Shown in pieces: positions 43,206 to 52,387 of a DNA stretch of 64,000 nucleotides. Source of the stretch: Paracoccus sp. M683. Its GTDB lineage: Bacteria > Pseudomonadota > Alphaproteobacteria > Rhodobacterales > Rhodobacteraceae. The DNA lies in contig NZ_VKDF01000003.1 of NCBI RefSeq assembly GCF_007096355.1, positions 248,001 through 312,000 on the forward strand. The letters run 5' to 3'. Position numbers and translations under genes: made by a program. The notes beneath the pieces are model-generated. The model saw only the letters and a program-made list of their open reading frames with translations. It made no database searches and had not been told where the DNA came from. Each line of letters starts with the position of its first letter. Within the stretch, counting starts at the first letter, position 1.

Positions 43206-43889
43206 TCAGGTCGCGGTCAGGCTGGCGACCCATTGCGGCACGGTTTGGCTGGCGGGGCCGGTGATGCGGTGGGTGAAGTCGCGGGAATTGGCGCTGTCGG
43301 CAAGGTTCAGTTCCGGACAGTCGATACCACGGCGGGCGGCGTGCTGGGCAAAGCCGGCGGCCGGGTAGACATTGCCCGAAGTGCCGATGGCCGCGAACAG
43401 ATCCGCATGGTCCAGCGCGTCCCAGATCCGGTCCATGTGATAGGGGATTTCGCCGAACCAGACGATATCGGGCCGGGTGGTCGGCTTGCCGCAGGCGGGG
43501 CAGGGATCGTCGGGCCGCATCACGGCGGGCGCGGGCCAGCGATGGTCACAGGCCGCGCACAGCGCGCGGGTCAGTTCACCATGCATGTGGATCACCTCGG
43601 CGCTGCCGCCGCGTTCATGCAGGTCATCGACATTCTGCGTCACCAGCGTCAGATCGTGCATCCTAGCAAGCCGCGCCAGCGCGTGATGGGCAGGGTTTGG
43701 TGCGACCTCGGCCAGCCTTGCGCGCCGCTGGTTGTAGAAGTGGTGGACCAGTTCGGGCGCGCGGGCAAAGCCTTCGGGCGTGGCCACGTCTTCGATCCGG
43801 TGATTTTCCCACAACCCGTCCGAGGCGCGAAATGTGGCAAGCCCGCTTTCGGCCGAGATACCGGCCCCCGTCAGAACGGTGATGCGCAA
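43206..43889 (-). CDS. cobB: NAD-dependent protein deacylase, sirtuin (CobB type)
   Basis: 227 residues. VLTGAGISAESGLATFR binds NAD, TQNVDDLHER follows, and His103 in HMHGEL is catalytic. A Cys4 zinc site uses Cys111, 114, 130 and 133. FYNQRR holds Tyr52 and Arg55, the Y-x2-R pair of class III sirtuins that remove succinyl and malonyl groups as well as acetyl. The start is TTG 43889, since MRITVLTGAG is the natural family opening and no ATG is in frame there. The preceding gene ends 7 bases upstream. Confidence 0.92.
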   Translation of the reverse strand: MRITVLTGAGISAESGLATFRASDGLWENHRIEDVATPEGFARAPELVHHFYNQRRARLAEVAPNPAHHALARLARMHDLTLVTQNVDDLHERGGSAEVIHMHGELTRALCAACDHRWPAPAVMRPDDPCPACGKPTTRPDIVWFGEIPYHMDRIWDALDHADLFAAIGTSGNVYPAAGFAQHAARRGIDCPELNLADSANSRDFTHRITGPASQTVPQWVASLTAT

Positions 43890-43896
43890 GGCGAAA

Positions 43897-44199
43897 TCAG
43901 CGGCAATAGGCCTCGGCCGCGCCGGCAAATCGCTTGTAGCGCGCCCAGAAGGCGTTGTCGGCGTCACGCTTGGATGTCCGCGCCTCTTGCGCCTTGTGCG
44001 GGTCGCTGAAGAAATCGGCGGCACGGCGCTGGTCCGAACGCGACAGCGTCTGGTTGGCGACCTGCTGGATGCAGCCGCAAAGCGCACCGTTGCCGCGGGC
44101 GCGGTCTGATCGGACGCAGGCATTGTCGATGGGGCCGGCCAAAGCCAGCGGAGTGGTCAGCACAACGGCTGCCGCCGCGATGATGATGCGGTTGAGCAT
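43897..44199 (-). CDS. Small exported protein (often annotated arginine transporter)
   Basis: 100 residues from ATG 44199 with GGAGA upstream. Signal peptide ending TTPLALA; the mature part GPIDNACVRSDRARGNGALCGCIQQVANQTL ... DFFSDPHKAQEARTS ... AEAYCR keeps four cysteines. Rhodobacteraceae homologs carry the label arginine transporter, which the small soluble sequence does not support. Function unknown. It is immediately upstream of the sirtuin gene. Confidence 0.8.
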   Translation of the reverse strand: MLNRIIIAAAAVVLTTPLALAGPIDNACVRSDRARGNGALCGCIQQVANQTLSRSDQRRAADFFSDPHKAQEARTSKRDADNAFWARYKRFAGAAEAYCR

Positions 44200-44360
44200 G
44201 GGACTGTCTCCTCGGTTCCTCGGGCTGGCCATGCGGGTTTCGTCACCCGTCTGTTCACGGCCTTATACCCCAAGGATATAGCAAAAGAGTTACCGCTGCT
44301 CAATAAACTCGGCGGGGCAGATACGCGCAAAGGTGGTGCTGCGGACGCAATATCTGGGGA

Positions 44361-44546
44361 TCAGGCGGGTTCGGGTGAAAAACCCGCCTCGCGAATCGCG
44401 GCCTCGGCCCTGGCTGGGTCCAGCCCGTCGATGCTGACCCGGCGATTTTCCAGATCGACCTTTGCGGTGCCGCCGGCGGTCGAGATCGCTTCCTCGATGC
44501 TGGCCTTGCAATGGCCGCAGCTCATGTCGGGGACCTTGTATTCCAT
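44361..44546 (-). CDS. Heavy-metal-associated domain protein (CopZ-like)
   Basis: 61 residues, a single HMA ferredoxin-like fold: VPDMSCGHCKASIEEAI holds the metal-binding Cys-x2-Cys, and the end is AAIREAGFSPEPA. Such proteins carry Cu(I) to ATPases or sensors. The ATG at 44546 is favoured because AAGGA is then 6 bases upstream; with the ATG at 44552 the ribosome site would touch the start codon. No copper ATPase lies in the window. Confidence 0.9.
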   Translation of the reverse strand: MEYKVPDMSCGHCKASIEEAISTAGGTAKVDLENRRVSIDGLDPARAEAAIREAGFSPEPA

Positions 44547-44596
44547 TTGCATTCCTTCGCTTGACCGCGCCGTCCCGTGCCGTCACACGGGGCGGC

Positions 44597-45283
44597 ATGG
44601 AGTGGATCGGTTTCGATGCGGACGATACGCTGTGGGAAAACGAGACGTTTTTCCGCACGACCCAGGCTGGCTTTGCCGAATTGCTAGCCGGCCATGCCAC
44701 GCCAGACCGGATCGCCGCACATCTGTTCGACACCGAACGGCGTAATCTTGACCGCTATGGCTATGGGATCAAGGGGTTCATGCTGTCCATGGTTCAGACA
44801 GCGCTGGAACTGACCGATCGCCGCCTGCCGGGCGAGGCGGTGGCCCGCATTCTAGAGATGGGGCAGGACATGCTGGCCCATCCTGTGCACCTGCTGGATG
44901 GCGCAGCCGGGGCGGTCGAGGCCCTGTCGGACCGGCGGCGCATCCTGATCACCAAGGGCGACGTGCTGGATCAGGAACGCAAGATCGCGCTGTCCGGGCT
45001 GGCCGAGCGATTCGACGCCATCGAGATCGTCCAGCACAAGACGCCGCAGGCCTATGGGGCGATCTTTGCCCGCCACGGCATCGACCCGGACGGGTTCGTG
45101 ATGGCCGGAAACTCGATGAACTCCGATATTCTGCCGGTGCTGGCGGCTGGCGGCCATGCGGTGCTGATCGACCATCCGCTGACCTGGGCGCATGAACAGG
45201 CGCCCGATCCCGACCATCCGCGCTTTCACCGGCTGGACCGGATCGCCGATTTGCCGGCTCTGATCGAAAGGCTGTCCCGATGA
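44597..45283 (+). CDS. HAD family hydrolase
   Basis: 228 residues. FDADDTLWENE at the start (Asp7, Asp9) is the HAD nucleophile motif, ILITKGD is motif II, KTPQAYG supplies the Lys, and MAGNSMNSDILPVLAAGG is motif III. It is a soluble phosphatase of unknown substrate. Its stop overlaps the start of the DMT transporter gene by 4 bases (ATGA), so the two are coupled. Confidence 0.9.
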   Translation: MEWIGFDADDTLWENETFFRTTQAGFAELLAGHATPDRIAAHLFDTERRNLDRYGYGIKGFMLSMVQTALELTDRRLPGEAVARILEMGQDMLAHPVHLLDGAAGAVEALSDRRRILITKGDVLDQERKIALSGLAERFDAIEIVQHKTPQAYGAIFARHGIDPDGFVMAGNSMNSDILPVLAAGGHAVLIDHPLTWAHEQAPDPDHPRFHRLDRIADLPALIERLSR

Positions 45284-46194
45284 ACGCGAATATGCGGGCC
45301 GCGATGCTGATGGTGTTGGGCATGGCGCTGTTCGCGATCGAGGATCTGTTTCTCAAGCTGCTATCGGGGCATCTGCCCGTGCCGCAACTGCTGGCCATGT
45401 TCGGATTGCTGGGCTGGCTGTTGTTCAGCCTGCTGCTGCGACGGCGCGGGCGGCGGTTCTGGACCCGCGACCTGTTGCTGCTCCCCGTCATCTTGCGAAC
45501 TTTGGGCGAGCTGATCGGCGGTTTCGGTTTTGTAGCGGCATTGGCGCTGACGGACCTGTCCTCGACCTCGGCGATTTTGCAGGCGCTGCCGCTGGCGCTG
45601 GTGCTGGGCGGCGCGCTGTTTCTGGGCGAGCAGGTGGGCTGGCGTCGCTGGCTGTCAGTGCTGCTGGGGTTTGCGGGGGTGCTGATGATCCTGCGGCCGG
45701 GAAGCGATGCGTTCCAGCCGGCCTCGCTGCTGGCGCTGATCGGTGTGGCGGGGCTGACATTGCGCGATCTGGTGACGCGGCTGGTGCCGGCACATGTGCC
45801 CTCGGATCAGCTGTCGGCGGCGGCCTATGCGATGTTCGTGCCCGGCGGTGTGGTGCTGACACTGATGGGCGGGCAGCCGGTTCTGATCCCCGAAGGCGGG
45901 CAATTGGCGCAACTGGTTTGCGCGGCGCTGATCGGCGGGGCCGGCTATGCGGCCATGGTGGCGGCGACGCGCGCGGGGCAGGCCTCGGTCATTGCGCCGT
46001 TTCGCTATGCGCGGCTGGTCTTTGCGCTGCTGATCGCGGCGGTGGTGCTGGGCGAGCGTCCCGATGGCTGGACGCTGGCCGGGGCAGGGTTGATCGCGGT
46101 GGCGGGCGCCTATGCCATGTGGCGCGAGGCGCGTCTGGGGCGCAGAAACGCCCGGACCTCGGGCATTGGGTTGCAGCGGGGACCCCAGCCCTAG
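45280..46194 (+). CDS. EamA/DMT family transporter
   Basis: 304 residues with ten hydrophobic helices in two EamA halves. TSAILQALPLALVLGGALFLGEQVGWRRW and SVIAPFRYARLVFALLIAAVVLGERPDGW are the repeated half-ends. It exports or imports a small metabolite; the substrate is unknown. Second gene after the HAD hydrolase, overlapping it by 4 bases. Confidence 0.9.
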   Translation: MNANMRAAMLMVLGMALFAIEDLFLKLLSGHLPVPQLLAMFGLLGWLLFSLLLRRRGRRFWTRDLLLLPVILRTLGELIGGFGFVAALALTDLSSTSAILQALPLALVLGGALFLGEQVGWRRWLSVLLGFAGVLMILRPGSDAFQPASLLALIGVAGLTLRDLVTRLVPAHVPSDQLSAAAYAMFVPGGVVLTLMGGQPVLIPEGGQLAQLVCAALIGGAGYAAMVAATRAGQASVIAPFRYARLVFALLIAAVVLGERPDGWTLAGAGLIAVAGAYAMWREARLGRRNARTSGIGLQRGPQP

Positions 46195-46202
46195 GCTGGC
46201 CC

Positions 46203-46622
46203 TCAGGGTGGGGTCGGGTCCGTCGCGATGCACCGGCTCAGCACCACCTGCCTCGCGCCCTCGCGACGATAAAGTCCGGTCAGCACCACGCCATCACCGG
46301 GCTTTCGGTCGCCGATCGCTGTTGCGATGCAGGTGACTTGCACATCGCCCGGCTCGCACAGGACCAGTTGGGCCGGGGCGCTGCCGCTTTCGATCACGCT
46401 GATCCGGCCGCGTATGGTCAGGCTGACAGGCTCGCTGCCCTTGGGCGCGAAGGCGACCCAGTCGGGCAAGGTGGCACATGTTGCGGCCCGGCTGGCCTGC
46501 GCCACGCCCGGCCGAAACGGTGCCAGCGGCCCGAACGGATCCTGTGCTGCGGCCGGTGCCGCCGCGACAATGCCCACGCATAGCGCCGGCAGCATCATTC
46601 CCGATCCGATGACCCGATCCAT
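46203..46622 (-). CDS. Exported protein of unknown function
   Basis: 139 residues from ATG 46622. Signal peptide with [19 protein letters not shown]. The mature domain has [43 protein letters not shown] and [10 protein letters not shown], with five cysteines and a beta-rich look. No family recognised. It is divergent from lepA, whose start is 88 bases away, and converges with the DMT transporter gene. Confidence 0.75.
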   Translation of the reverse strand: MDRVIGSGMMLPALCVGIVAAAPAAAQDPFGPLAPFRPGVAQASRAATCATLPDWVAFAPKGSEPVSLTIRGRISVIESGSAPAQLVLCEPGDVQVTCIATAIGDRKPGDGVVLTGLYRREGARQVVLSRCIATDPTPP

Positions 46623-46710
46623 CCCCTTATCCTGCGCCCAAGCGCGCGACCTGTCCAGCGCCGCCGATACCCCCTTCCGCAGCCCCCGCAGCCCGGATAT
46701 ATGCGGCCCC

Positions 46711-48510
46711 ATGACCGATCTTGATCTCATCCGCAATTTCTCCATCGTGGCGCATATCGACCACGGCAAATCCACGCTGGCCGACCGGCTGATCCAGATG
46801 ACGGGGACGGTCGCTGAACGCGACATGAAGGCCCAGCTTCTGGACAGCATGGATATCGAGCGGGAACGCGGCATCACCATCAAGGCCAACACCGTGCGGA
46901 TCGAGTATCCCGCCAAGGATGGCCGCAAATATGTACTGAACCTGATCGACACGCCGGGCCATGTCGACTTCGCCTATGAGGTCAGCCGGTCCATGCGCGC
47001 CGTCGAAGGCAGCCTGCTGGTGGTGGATGCCAGCCAGGGGGTCGAGGCGCAGACATTGGCCAATGTCTATCAGGCCATTGACGCCAACCACGAGATCGTG
47101 CCGGTCCTGAACAAGATCGACCTGCCGGCCGCCGAGCCTGAGCGCGTCAAGGAAAACATTGAAGACGTGATCGGCATAGACGCCAGCGATGCGATCCCGA
47201 TTTCGGCAAAGACAGGCCTTGGTATCCCCGACGTGCTGGAGGCCATTGTCACCCGTCTGCCCGCCCCCAAGGGCGACCGCGACGCGCCGTTAAAGGCGAT
47301 GCTGGTCGACAGCTGGTATGACGCCTATCTGGGCGTTGTCGTGATGATCCGGGTGATGGACGGCGTCATCCGCAAGGGCGACCGCATCAAGATGATGCAG
47401 ACCGGGGCGATCTATGGCATCGACAAGCTGGCCGTGCTGCGCCCGCAGATGCAGGACATCGCCGAGTTGGGGCCGGGCGAGATCGGCGTCTTGACCGCAT
47501 CCATCAAGCAGGTCCGCGACACTCGCGTGGGCGATACCATCACCCATGAGAGAAAGGGCGCCGACAAACCGCTGCCCGGTTTCAAACCTGCGCAACCGGT
47601 CGTTTTCTGCGGCCTGTTCCCGGTCGACGCCAATGACTTCGAGGCCCTGCGCGACGCCATAGAGAAACTGGCCCTGAACGATGCCAGCTTTTCCTACGAG
47701 ATGGAGACCTCGGCCGCGCTTGGCTTTGGTTTCCGCTGCGGTTTTCTGGGCCTGCTGCACCTTGAGGTCGTCCGCGACCGGCTGGAACGCGAATACGATC
47801 TGGACCTGATCACGACGGCGCCGTCTGTGGTTTTCAAGCTGCATATGCGCGATGGCGAGGTCCGCGACCTGCACAACCCCGCCGATATGCCCGACCTGAC
47901 CCATGTGGACCATATCGAAGAGCCGCGCATCAAGGCCACGATCATGGTCCCCGACGAATATCTGGGCGACGTGCTGAAACTGTGCCAGGACCGCCGCGGC
48001 ATCCAGCTGGACCTGACCTATGCCGGCTCGCGCGCCATGGTCGTCTATGACCTGCCGCTGGCCGAGGTGGTGTTCGATTTCTACGACCGGCTGAAATCGG
48101 TGACCAAGGGCTATGCGTCCTTCGACTATCAACTGTCGGAATATCGCGAGGATCATCTGGTCAAGATGTCGATCCTTGTGAATGACGAGCCGGTGGATGC
48201 GCTGTCGATCATGGTCCACCGCGACCGGGCTGAATCGCGCGGCCGGGTGATGGTGGAAAAGCTGAAGGAACTGATCCCCCGGCACATGTTCAAGATCCCG
48301 ATCCAGGCGGCGATTGGGTCCCGTGTCATAGCGCGGGAAACGCTGTCGGCGATGCGCAAGGACGTGACGGCCAAGTGCTATGGCGGGGATGCGACGCGGA
48401 AGAAGAAGCTGTTGGAGAAACAGAAGGCCGGCAAGAAGAAGATGCGCCAGTTCGGGAAGGTGGAGATCCCGCAGACCGCGTTTATTCAGGCGTTGAAGAT
48501 GGACAGTTGA
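46711..48510 (+). CDS. lepA: Elongation factor 4 (LepA)
   Basis: 599 residues. GTPase motifs AHIDHGKST (14-22), [17 protein letters not shown] and NKIDLP; then domain II, the EF-G-like domains and the LepA-specific C-terminus with [23 protein letters not shown]. It acts on stalled or mispositioned ribosomes and in initiation. ATG 46711 gives the normal start. A REP pair and RAYT gene follow its 3' end. Confidence 0.97.
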   Translation: MTDLDLIRNFSIVAHIDHGKSTLADRLIQMTGTVAERDMKAQLLDSMDIERERGITIKANTVRIEYPAKDGRKYVLNLIDTPGHVDFAYEVSRSMRAVEGSLLVVDASQGVEAQTLANVYQAIDANHEIVPVLNKIDLPAAEPERVKENIEDVIGIDASDAIPISAKTGLGIPDVLEAIVTRLPAPKGDRDAPLKAMLVDSWYDAYLGVVVMIRVMDGVIRKGDRIKMMQTGAIYGIDKLAVLRPQMQDIAELGPGEIGVLTASIKQVRDTRVGDTITHERKGADKPLPGFKPAQPVVFCGLFPVDANDFEALRDAIEKLALNDASFSYEMETSAALGFGFRCGFLGLLHLEVVRDRLEREYDLDLITTAPSVVFKLHMRDGEVRDLHNPADMPDLTHVDHIEEPRIKATIMVPDEYLGDVLKLCQDRRGIQLDLTYAGSRAMVVYDLPLAEVVFDFYDRLKSVTKGYASFDYQLSEYREDHLVKMSILVNDEPVDALSIMVHRDRAESRGRVMVEKLKELIPRHMFKIPIQAAIGSRVIARETLSAMRKDVTAKCYGGDATRKKKLLEKQKAGKKKMRQFGKVEIPQTAFIQALKMDS

Positions 48511-48549
48511 GGCGGCGTTTTCGCCTGACGAATCCGGCCCCGGTCAGCC

Positions 48550-48621
48550 GTAGGGTGCGTGCTTGCACGCACCATTCAACAACGCCACCCGCCAAGCGGT
48601 GCGTGTAAACACGCACCCTAC
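48550..48621. repeat. REP/iREP hairpin pair beside the RAYT gene
   Basis: GTAGGGTGCGTGC-TT-GCACGCACC (48550-48573) and GGTGCGTGT-AA-ACACGCACCCTAC (48598-48621) are two inverted copies of one REP hairpin, 24 bases apart, as in a BIME. The second contains the TAG stop codon of the RAYT gene (48618-48620). The pair also lies just after lepA and could end or stabilise its message. Confidence 0.85.
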
Positions 48622-49097
48622 GCCACCCACCCGGCGGCCTTGTCGCGATGAAACGACGAATACGGCCAATCCTCGGGCCGTGTGACGAACCCGTGCTTCA
48701 CCGGGTTCCACCAACAGTAGCGCAGGTGTGCCGCAAGATCCGCCTCGTCGCGGATGTGATGCTCCCAAAACCGCCGCTGCCAGATGCCGCGCTCTTGCCG
48801 CAAGACGTGGCTGTCGCGCAAACGCCCCACCGGCAAGCCTCTTGAAAAGCGGGATTTGATCAACCGCCACCGGACCGAATAATCCGTATCGCCCTCGGGC
48901 AGCCGCCAGATGCAATGCAGATGATCCGGCAGCACCACCCAGGCCTCTGTCGCAAAGGCCCTTTTGGCCCGCGTCACCTGCACCGCTTGGCGCAGCCGGT
49001 CGATCTCGTCAACCAGCAGCCTGTCACCCCGTCGTGCCGATGCGACGGTGAAGAAGATCGGGACGCCGGGTAGGCGCGGGCGAAAATAGCGCGACAT
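48618..49097 (-). mobile_element. rayT: REP-associated tyrosine transposase (RAYT, IS200-like)
   Basis: 159 residues. The HUH motif is PDHLHCIW (His59, His61), and YCWWNPVKHG holds the catalytic Tyr127; DWPYSSFHRD ends the family core. RAYT proteins nick and join single-stranded REP hairpins and are thought to spread REP sequences. The adjoining REP pair at 48550-48621 is its expected substrate. The frame is intact with all catalytic residues, so the protein may be active. I see no REP copy elsewhere in the window and none at the 5' side. Confidence 0.93.
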
Positions 49098-49200
49098 GGG
49101 CCATTATCCCGCAAGGCGGTTAAGAAATCATTGGCACCGCCGGCTGGTAAATTCGCCACCTGTTTACCGCCCGTTAACCCGGCTGCGCTATCACCGGGTC

Positions 49201-49500
49201 ATGCGATATCTGATTCCCCTTCTTCTGTTTCTGGCCGCCTGCGAATCCCCGCATTACTCGATGATGGGTGCCACCAAGGGCGAGGTGACGCTGGATGGCA
49301 TCCGTTTCGTCGTGTTCCACAAGGATGACCAGGCAGAGGTCTTGCGCATGGGCTATCTGACGCGGGCGCAGCGCGGGCCTGTTCCGGCCTTGATGGAACG
49401 GGCTGCCGCGCAGGTGACGGGATGCCGGGTGATCCCCAATTCGATGCGCACCCGTATTCCCGGCGATACCGGCGAGGCCACATTTGATCTGGATTGTTAA
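49201..49500 (+). CDS. Small lipoprotein
   Basis: 99 residues. MRYLIPLLLFLAAC is a compact lipoprotein signal. The domain (GEVTLDGIRFVVFHKDDQAEVLRMGY, QVTGCRVIPNSMRTRIPGDTGEATFDLDC) ends in Cys, and another Cys lies 25 residues earlier, a likely disulfide. No known family. It converges with the alpha/beta hydrolase gene, overlapping 4 bases. Confidence 0.75.
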   Translation: MRYLIPLLLFLAACESPHYSMMGATKGEVTLDGIRFVVFHKDDQAEVLRMGYLTRAQRGPVPALMERAAAQVTGCRVIPNSMRTRIPGDTGEATFDLDC

Positions 49501-50267
49501 CGCGCCAGGAAGGCCGCAACGGCCTCGGCCGTGGCCTCTGGTTTGTCGGCATGCAGCCAGTGACCTGCGCCCTCGACCCGCTGAAGCTGTGCCTGCGGGA
49601 ACAGGCGCCGGATTTCGGCCTCGCCCGCCGCATCGACATAATCCGAATCGGCACCTGCAAGGAACAGGGCCGGCCCGGCAAATGTGCCGGGGGTGGCCAG
49701 TTCTGCCGGCCAGCCGACCAGCCGATCCATCTGGTCGCGCAGCACGCGCAGGTTCAGGGTCCAGCGGGGAGGCTGCGATTTAAGATCCAGCGATTGCAGG
49801 AAAAATGCCCGCAGGCTGGGGGCGTGCAGGATCTCGGACAGGCGTTTGTCAGCCTCGGACCGGCGATCCAGCCCGTCCAGATCCAGCGCCTCCATCGTGT
49901 CGATATAGCCTGACTGGCTGTGGCTATAGGACACCGGGGCGATGTCCATGATCACCAACCGTTCGACCAGTTCGGGACGGGACAGCGCCAGCAGCATCGA
50001 GGCCTTGCCGCCCATCGAATGCCCGACCACGTCCATTCGGCCTCCATGGGCCATTATCACCTCGGCCAGATCGGTGACCAGCGCGGGATAGCTGTGATCG
50101 TCGTCGTGAAAGCTTTCGCCATGATTGCGCATGTCGACGCTGATGACGGCGCGGCCCTGGGCCAGCCTGCGGGCAATGCCACCCAGATTGCGACCTTGTC
50201 CGAAAAGGCCATGAACCAGCAGGACTGGCGTGCCCGGACCCTCGCCGGTGGTGATCGTGTTCAGCAT
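49497..50267 (-). CDS. Alpha/beta hydrolase (YbfF-like esterase)
   Basis: 256 residues. LLVHGLFGQGRNLGGIA forms the oxyanion site, VVGHSMGGKASM holds the nucleophile Ser, and the C-terminal GAGHWLHADKPE holds the catalytic His. VDMRNHGESFHDD is typical of the YbfF group of acyl-CoA or short-chain esterases. Physiological substrate unknown. It lies 18 bases after a second hydrolase gene on the same strand, probably cotranscribed. Confidence 0.9.
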   Translation of the reverse strand: MLNTITTGEGPGTPVLLVHGLFGQGRNLGGIARRLAQGRAVISVDMRNHGESFHDDDHSYPALVTDLAEVIMAHGGRMDVVGHSMGGKASMLLALSRPELVERLVIMDIAPVSYSHSQSGYIDTMEALDLDGLDRRSEADKRLSEILHAPSLRAFFLQSLDLKSQPPRWTLNLRVLRDQMDRLVGWPAELATPGTFAGPALFLAGADSDYVDAAGEAEIRRLFPQAQLQRVEGAGHWLHADKPEATAEAVAAFLAR

Positions 50268-50285
50268 CTGATGCCTTTCATCCGT

Positions 50286-51068
50286 TCATGTCGTCAACAG
50301 GAATGCCGCGATCGCGGCCAGGGTGCCGGCGGGATCGCTGCGATGGGGGAAATGACCCTCACCTGGCAAAAGCCGCAATGTCACGGGGCCATTGGCAAGG
50401 GCGACGATGCGTTCGGGATGCGCGGGGCTGCCATAGCCATCGGCATCGCCATGGATGACCAGAACCGGACAGCGCAGCCGCGTCAGCGTTTCATCCAGCG
50501 ACCAGGTGGCGAATTCTGGCGCCAGCCAGGTTTCGGTCCATGCCGACAGCACCCAATCCGCCTTTACGCCGTGATAGCGCGCCAACCCGTCAAGCCCACC
50601 GGGCCGCATGAAATCGCGGCGTGCGTCGCGGATACCCGACAGCGTCAGCGGCTCGGCAAAGGTCTGCGCCGCGATCGTCACCAGCGCCCGGCAGCGATCG
50701 GGCAGTGCGGCGGCGATGCCAAGCCCCATCCCGCCACCGACACTGTGGCCCAGCACCGCGAAGTCGCCGATCCCCAGCCCGTCCAGCAGATGCATGAAAT
50801 CGCCCCTGGCCTCGCTGGTGATAAAGCTTAATGGGTCCAGCCGCCCCGGATGGGGATCCGAGCGGCCAAAACCCAACCGGTCATAGGCGATGACCCGACG
50901 CCCTGTTGCCTTCGCCAGGGCCACGGGAAAATCGCGCCACAGATCGACCGACCCAAGCGAATCGTGCATCAGGATCAGCGGCATGTCAGGCATATCGGGA
51001 TCACCGGCCCATTCGCGCAGGAACAGGTTGCCGCGCGGGGTCTTGATCCAGCCTTCTGTCATGGTCAT
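50286..51068 (-). CDS. Alpha/beta hydrolase
   Basis: 260 residues from ATG 51068, which has GAGG 5 bases upstream; a GTG 6 bases earlier is less likely. LILMHDSLGSVDLWRDFP, VIAYDRLGFGRSDPH, VLGHSVGGGMGLGI (nucleophile Ser) and LPGEGHFPHRS (catalytic His) complete the fold. Substrate unknown. First gene of a pair with the YbfF-like hydrolase. Confidence 0.88.
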   Translation of the reverse strand: MTMTEGWIKTPRGNLFLREWAGDPDMPDMPLILMHDSLGSVDLWRDFPVALAKATGRRVIAYDRLGFGRSDPHPGRLDPLSFITSEARGDFMHLLDGLGIGDFAVLGHSVGGGMGLGIAAALPDRCRALVTIAAQTFAEPLTLSGIRDARRDFMRPGGLDGLARYHGVKADWVLSAWTETWLAPEFATWSLDETLTRLRCPVLVIHGDADGYGSPAHPERIVALANGPVTLRLLPGEGHFPHRSDPAGTLAAIAAFLLTT

Positions 51069-51156
51069 CGGCACCTCATTGCCCTGGCCAGCGGATCATG
51101 TTTTTCATCGGGCTTCAAGCTGGCGCAGCGCCGTGGCAGCCTTTATGCTGGCGGCC

Positions 51157-51552
51157 ATGACACAGGCACAGACACCCGATGACATTCGCGACATGGCCGA
51201 CGAAGTGGCACGGCTGATGGCGGAACGCTTTGGCGGCGCGCGGCGGGGCGAATTTCCCAGCCTGACCGACATGATACGCCGCCGGGGCGGCGCCTTGCCG
51301 CGGCGGCTGCGGGGGCAGGCGCGGGTGCTGGCCGAGGCGGATCAGCGCCTGTCGCAGCCCCGCGTGGCGCGTCAGATGGACATGTCGGCGCCGTCCTATG
51401 CCCATCGCGCGCTGACAGCCCATCTGCGCCCGCTTGGCGGGGTCAGCCGCTGGCAGAACCGGGCGGTGAACTTTGCGGCCTCGGTTGCATTCGGGCTGCT
51501 GGTTCTGGCGGCTGTGGTGATCTGGGTGATGGTGCGCCGCGGTCATCTATGA
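51157..51552 (+). CDS. Hypothetical protein with C-terminal membrane anchor
   Basis: 131 residues from ATG 51157 (ATG 51145 would add four). A charged N-terminal part (DDIRDMADEVARLMAERFGG, LPRRLRGQARVLAEADQRLSQPRVARQMD) precedes a single C-terminal helix, [19 protein letters not shown], followed by RRGHL. Probably a tail-anchored inner-membrane protein with a cytoplasmic domain. No family recognised. Its last 110 bases overlap the 3' end of the DUF817 gene on the other strand. Confidence 0.65.
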   Translation: MTQAQTPDDIRDMADEVARLMAERFGGARRGEFPSLTDMIRRRGGALPRRLRGQARVLAEADQRLSQPRVARQMDMSAPSYAHRALTAHLRPLGGVSRWQNRAVNFAASVAFGLLVLAAVVIWVMVRRGHL

Positions 51553-52387
51553 CGGCCCGCGCAGCCAGCGTCACCGTGACAAAGCTGACGTAAAGCAGCA
51601 GATACCACGAGCCCACCTTGGCAAAGCTGACCATCTGCAACTCGTGCTGGCCGGCATAAAGCCAGGTGCCGGTGCGGGTGCCGACATTCTCGGCGATCCA
51701 CAGAAACAGGCTGGACAGAAAGGCAGCCAGGACCAGCGGCATCCGATACCAGCGGCTGATACGGAACCAGACCCAGGTGCGCCCATAGATCGCCAGCGTC
51801 CCGGCAAACAGCAGCCAGCGAATATCGGGCAGATAGTGATGCGCGAAAAAGTTGACATAGATCGCCACCGCCAGCAGCACCGTCATCCAGAATGGCGGAT
51901 AGGGGGTGAAACGCATGTCGAAGATGCGGATCGCGCGGGCCATGAACGAGCCAACGCTGGCATACATGAAGCCCGAGAACAGAGGCACGCCCATCAGCCG
52001 GAACAGCGCCGGCTCGGGATAGGTCCAGCTGCCGGCATAGGTCTTGAACAGCTCCATCGCGGTGCCGGTCAGGTGAAACAGCAGGATCACCCGCGCTTCG
52101 GCCCAGCTTTCCAGCCGAAAGATCAGGAACAGTGCCTGAATGGTGACGGCCAGCAGAAACAGCGCGTCATAGCGTTGCAGCGCCCAATCCGGCTGCCAGA
52201 TCGCCTTGGTTCCAAGAATCGCGATCAGCAACAGCCCGCCGAACAGCGCCGCCCAGCCCATCTTCAGCGTGAACATGGCCAGATCGACAAGGCCGGCCGG
52301 CAACCGGGCACGCGCCCAATCGCCAAGCCGTCGTTCAAGCCGGCGGGTTGCGCCCCCGCCGGGTTGCTGATCGGTCGGTGTCGTCAC
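51443..52387 (-). CDS. DUF817 family membrane protein
   Basis: 314 residues with about eight hydrophobic helices. [50 protein letters not shown] and [11 protein letters not shown] are the conserved DUF817 (YoaT) blocks. Function unknown. The start is GTG 52387, overlapping the glyA stop as GTGA, so it is coupled to glyA. The last 36 or so residues are Pro/Ser-rich and run antisense to the end of the neighbouring gene, so the family fold ends earlier. Confidence 0.87.
   Translation of the reverse strand: MTTPTDQQPGGGATRRLERRLGDWARARLPAGLVDLAMFTLKMGWAALFGGLLLIAILGTKAIWQPDWALQRYDALFLLAVTIQALFLIFRLESWAEARVILLFHLTGTAMELFKTYAGSWTYPEPALFRLMGVPLFSGFMYASVGSFMARAIRIFDMRFTPYPPFWMTVLLAVAIYVNFFAHHYLPDIRWLLFAGTLAIYGRTWVWFRISRWYRMPLVLAAFLSSLFLWIAENVGTRTGTWLYAGQHELQMVSFAKVGSWYLLLYVSFVTVTLAARAVIDDRGAPSPRSPQPPEPAARMQPRPQSSPPGSASG

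Noticed and set aside
48553..48622. Considered as a simple lepA terminator
   Set aside because: Two matched inverted GTAGGGTGCGTG hairpins next to a RAYT gene are better explained as a REP pair; there is no T run.
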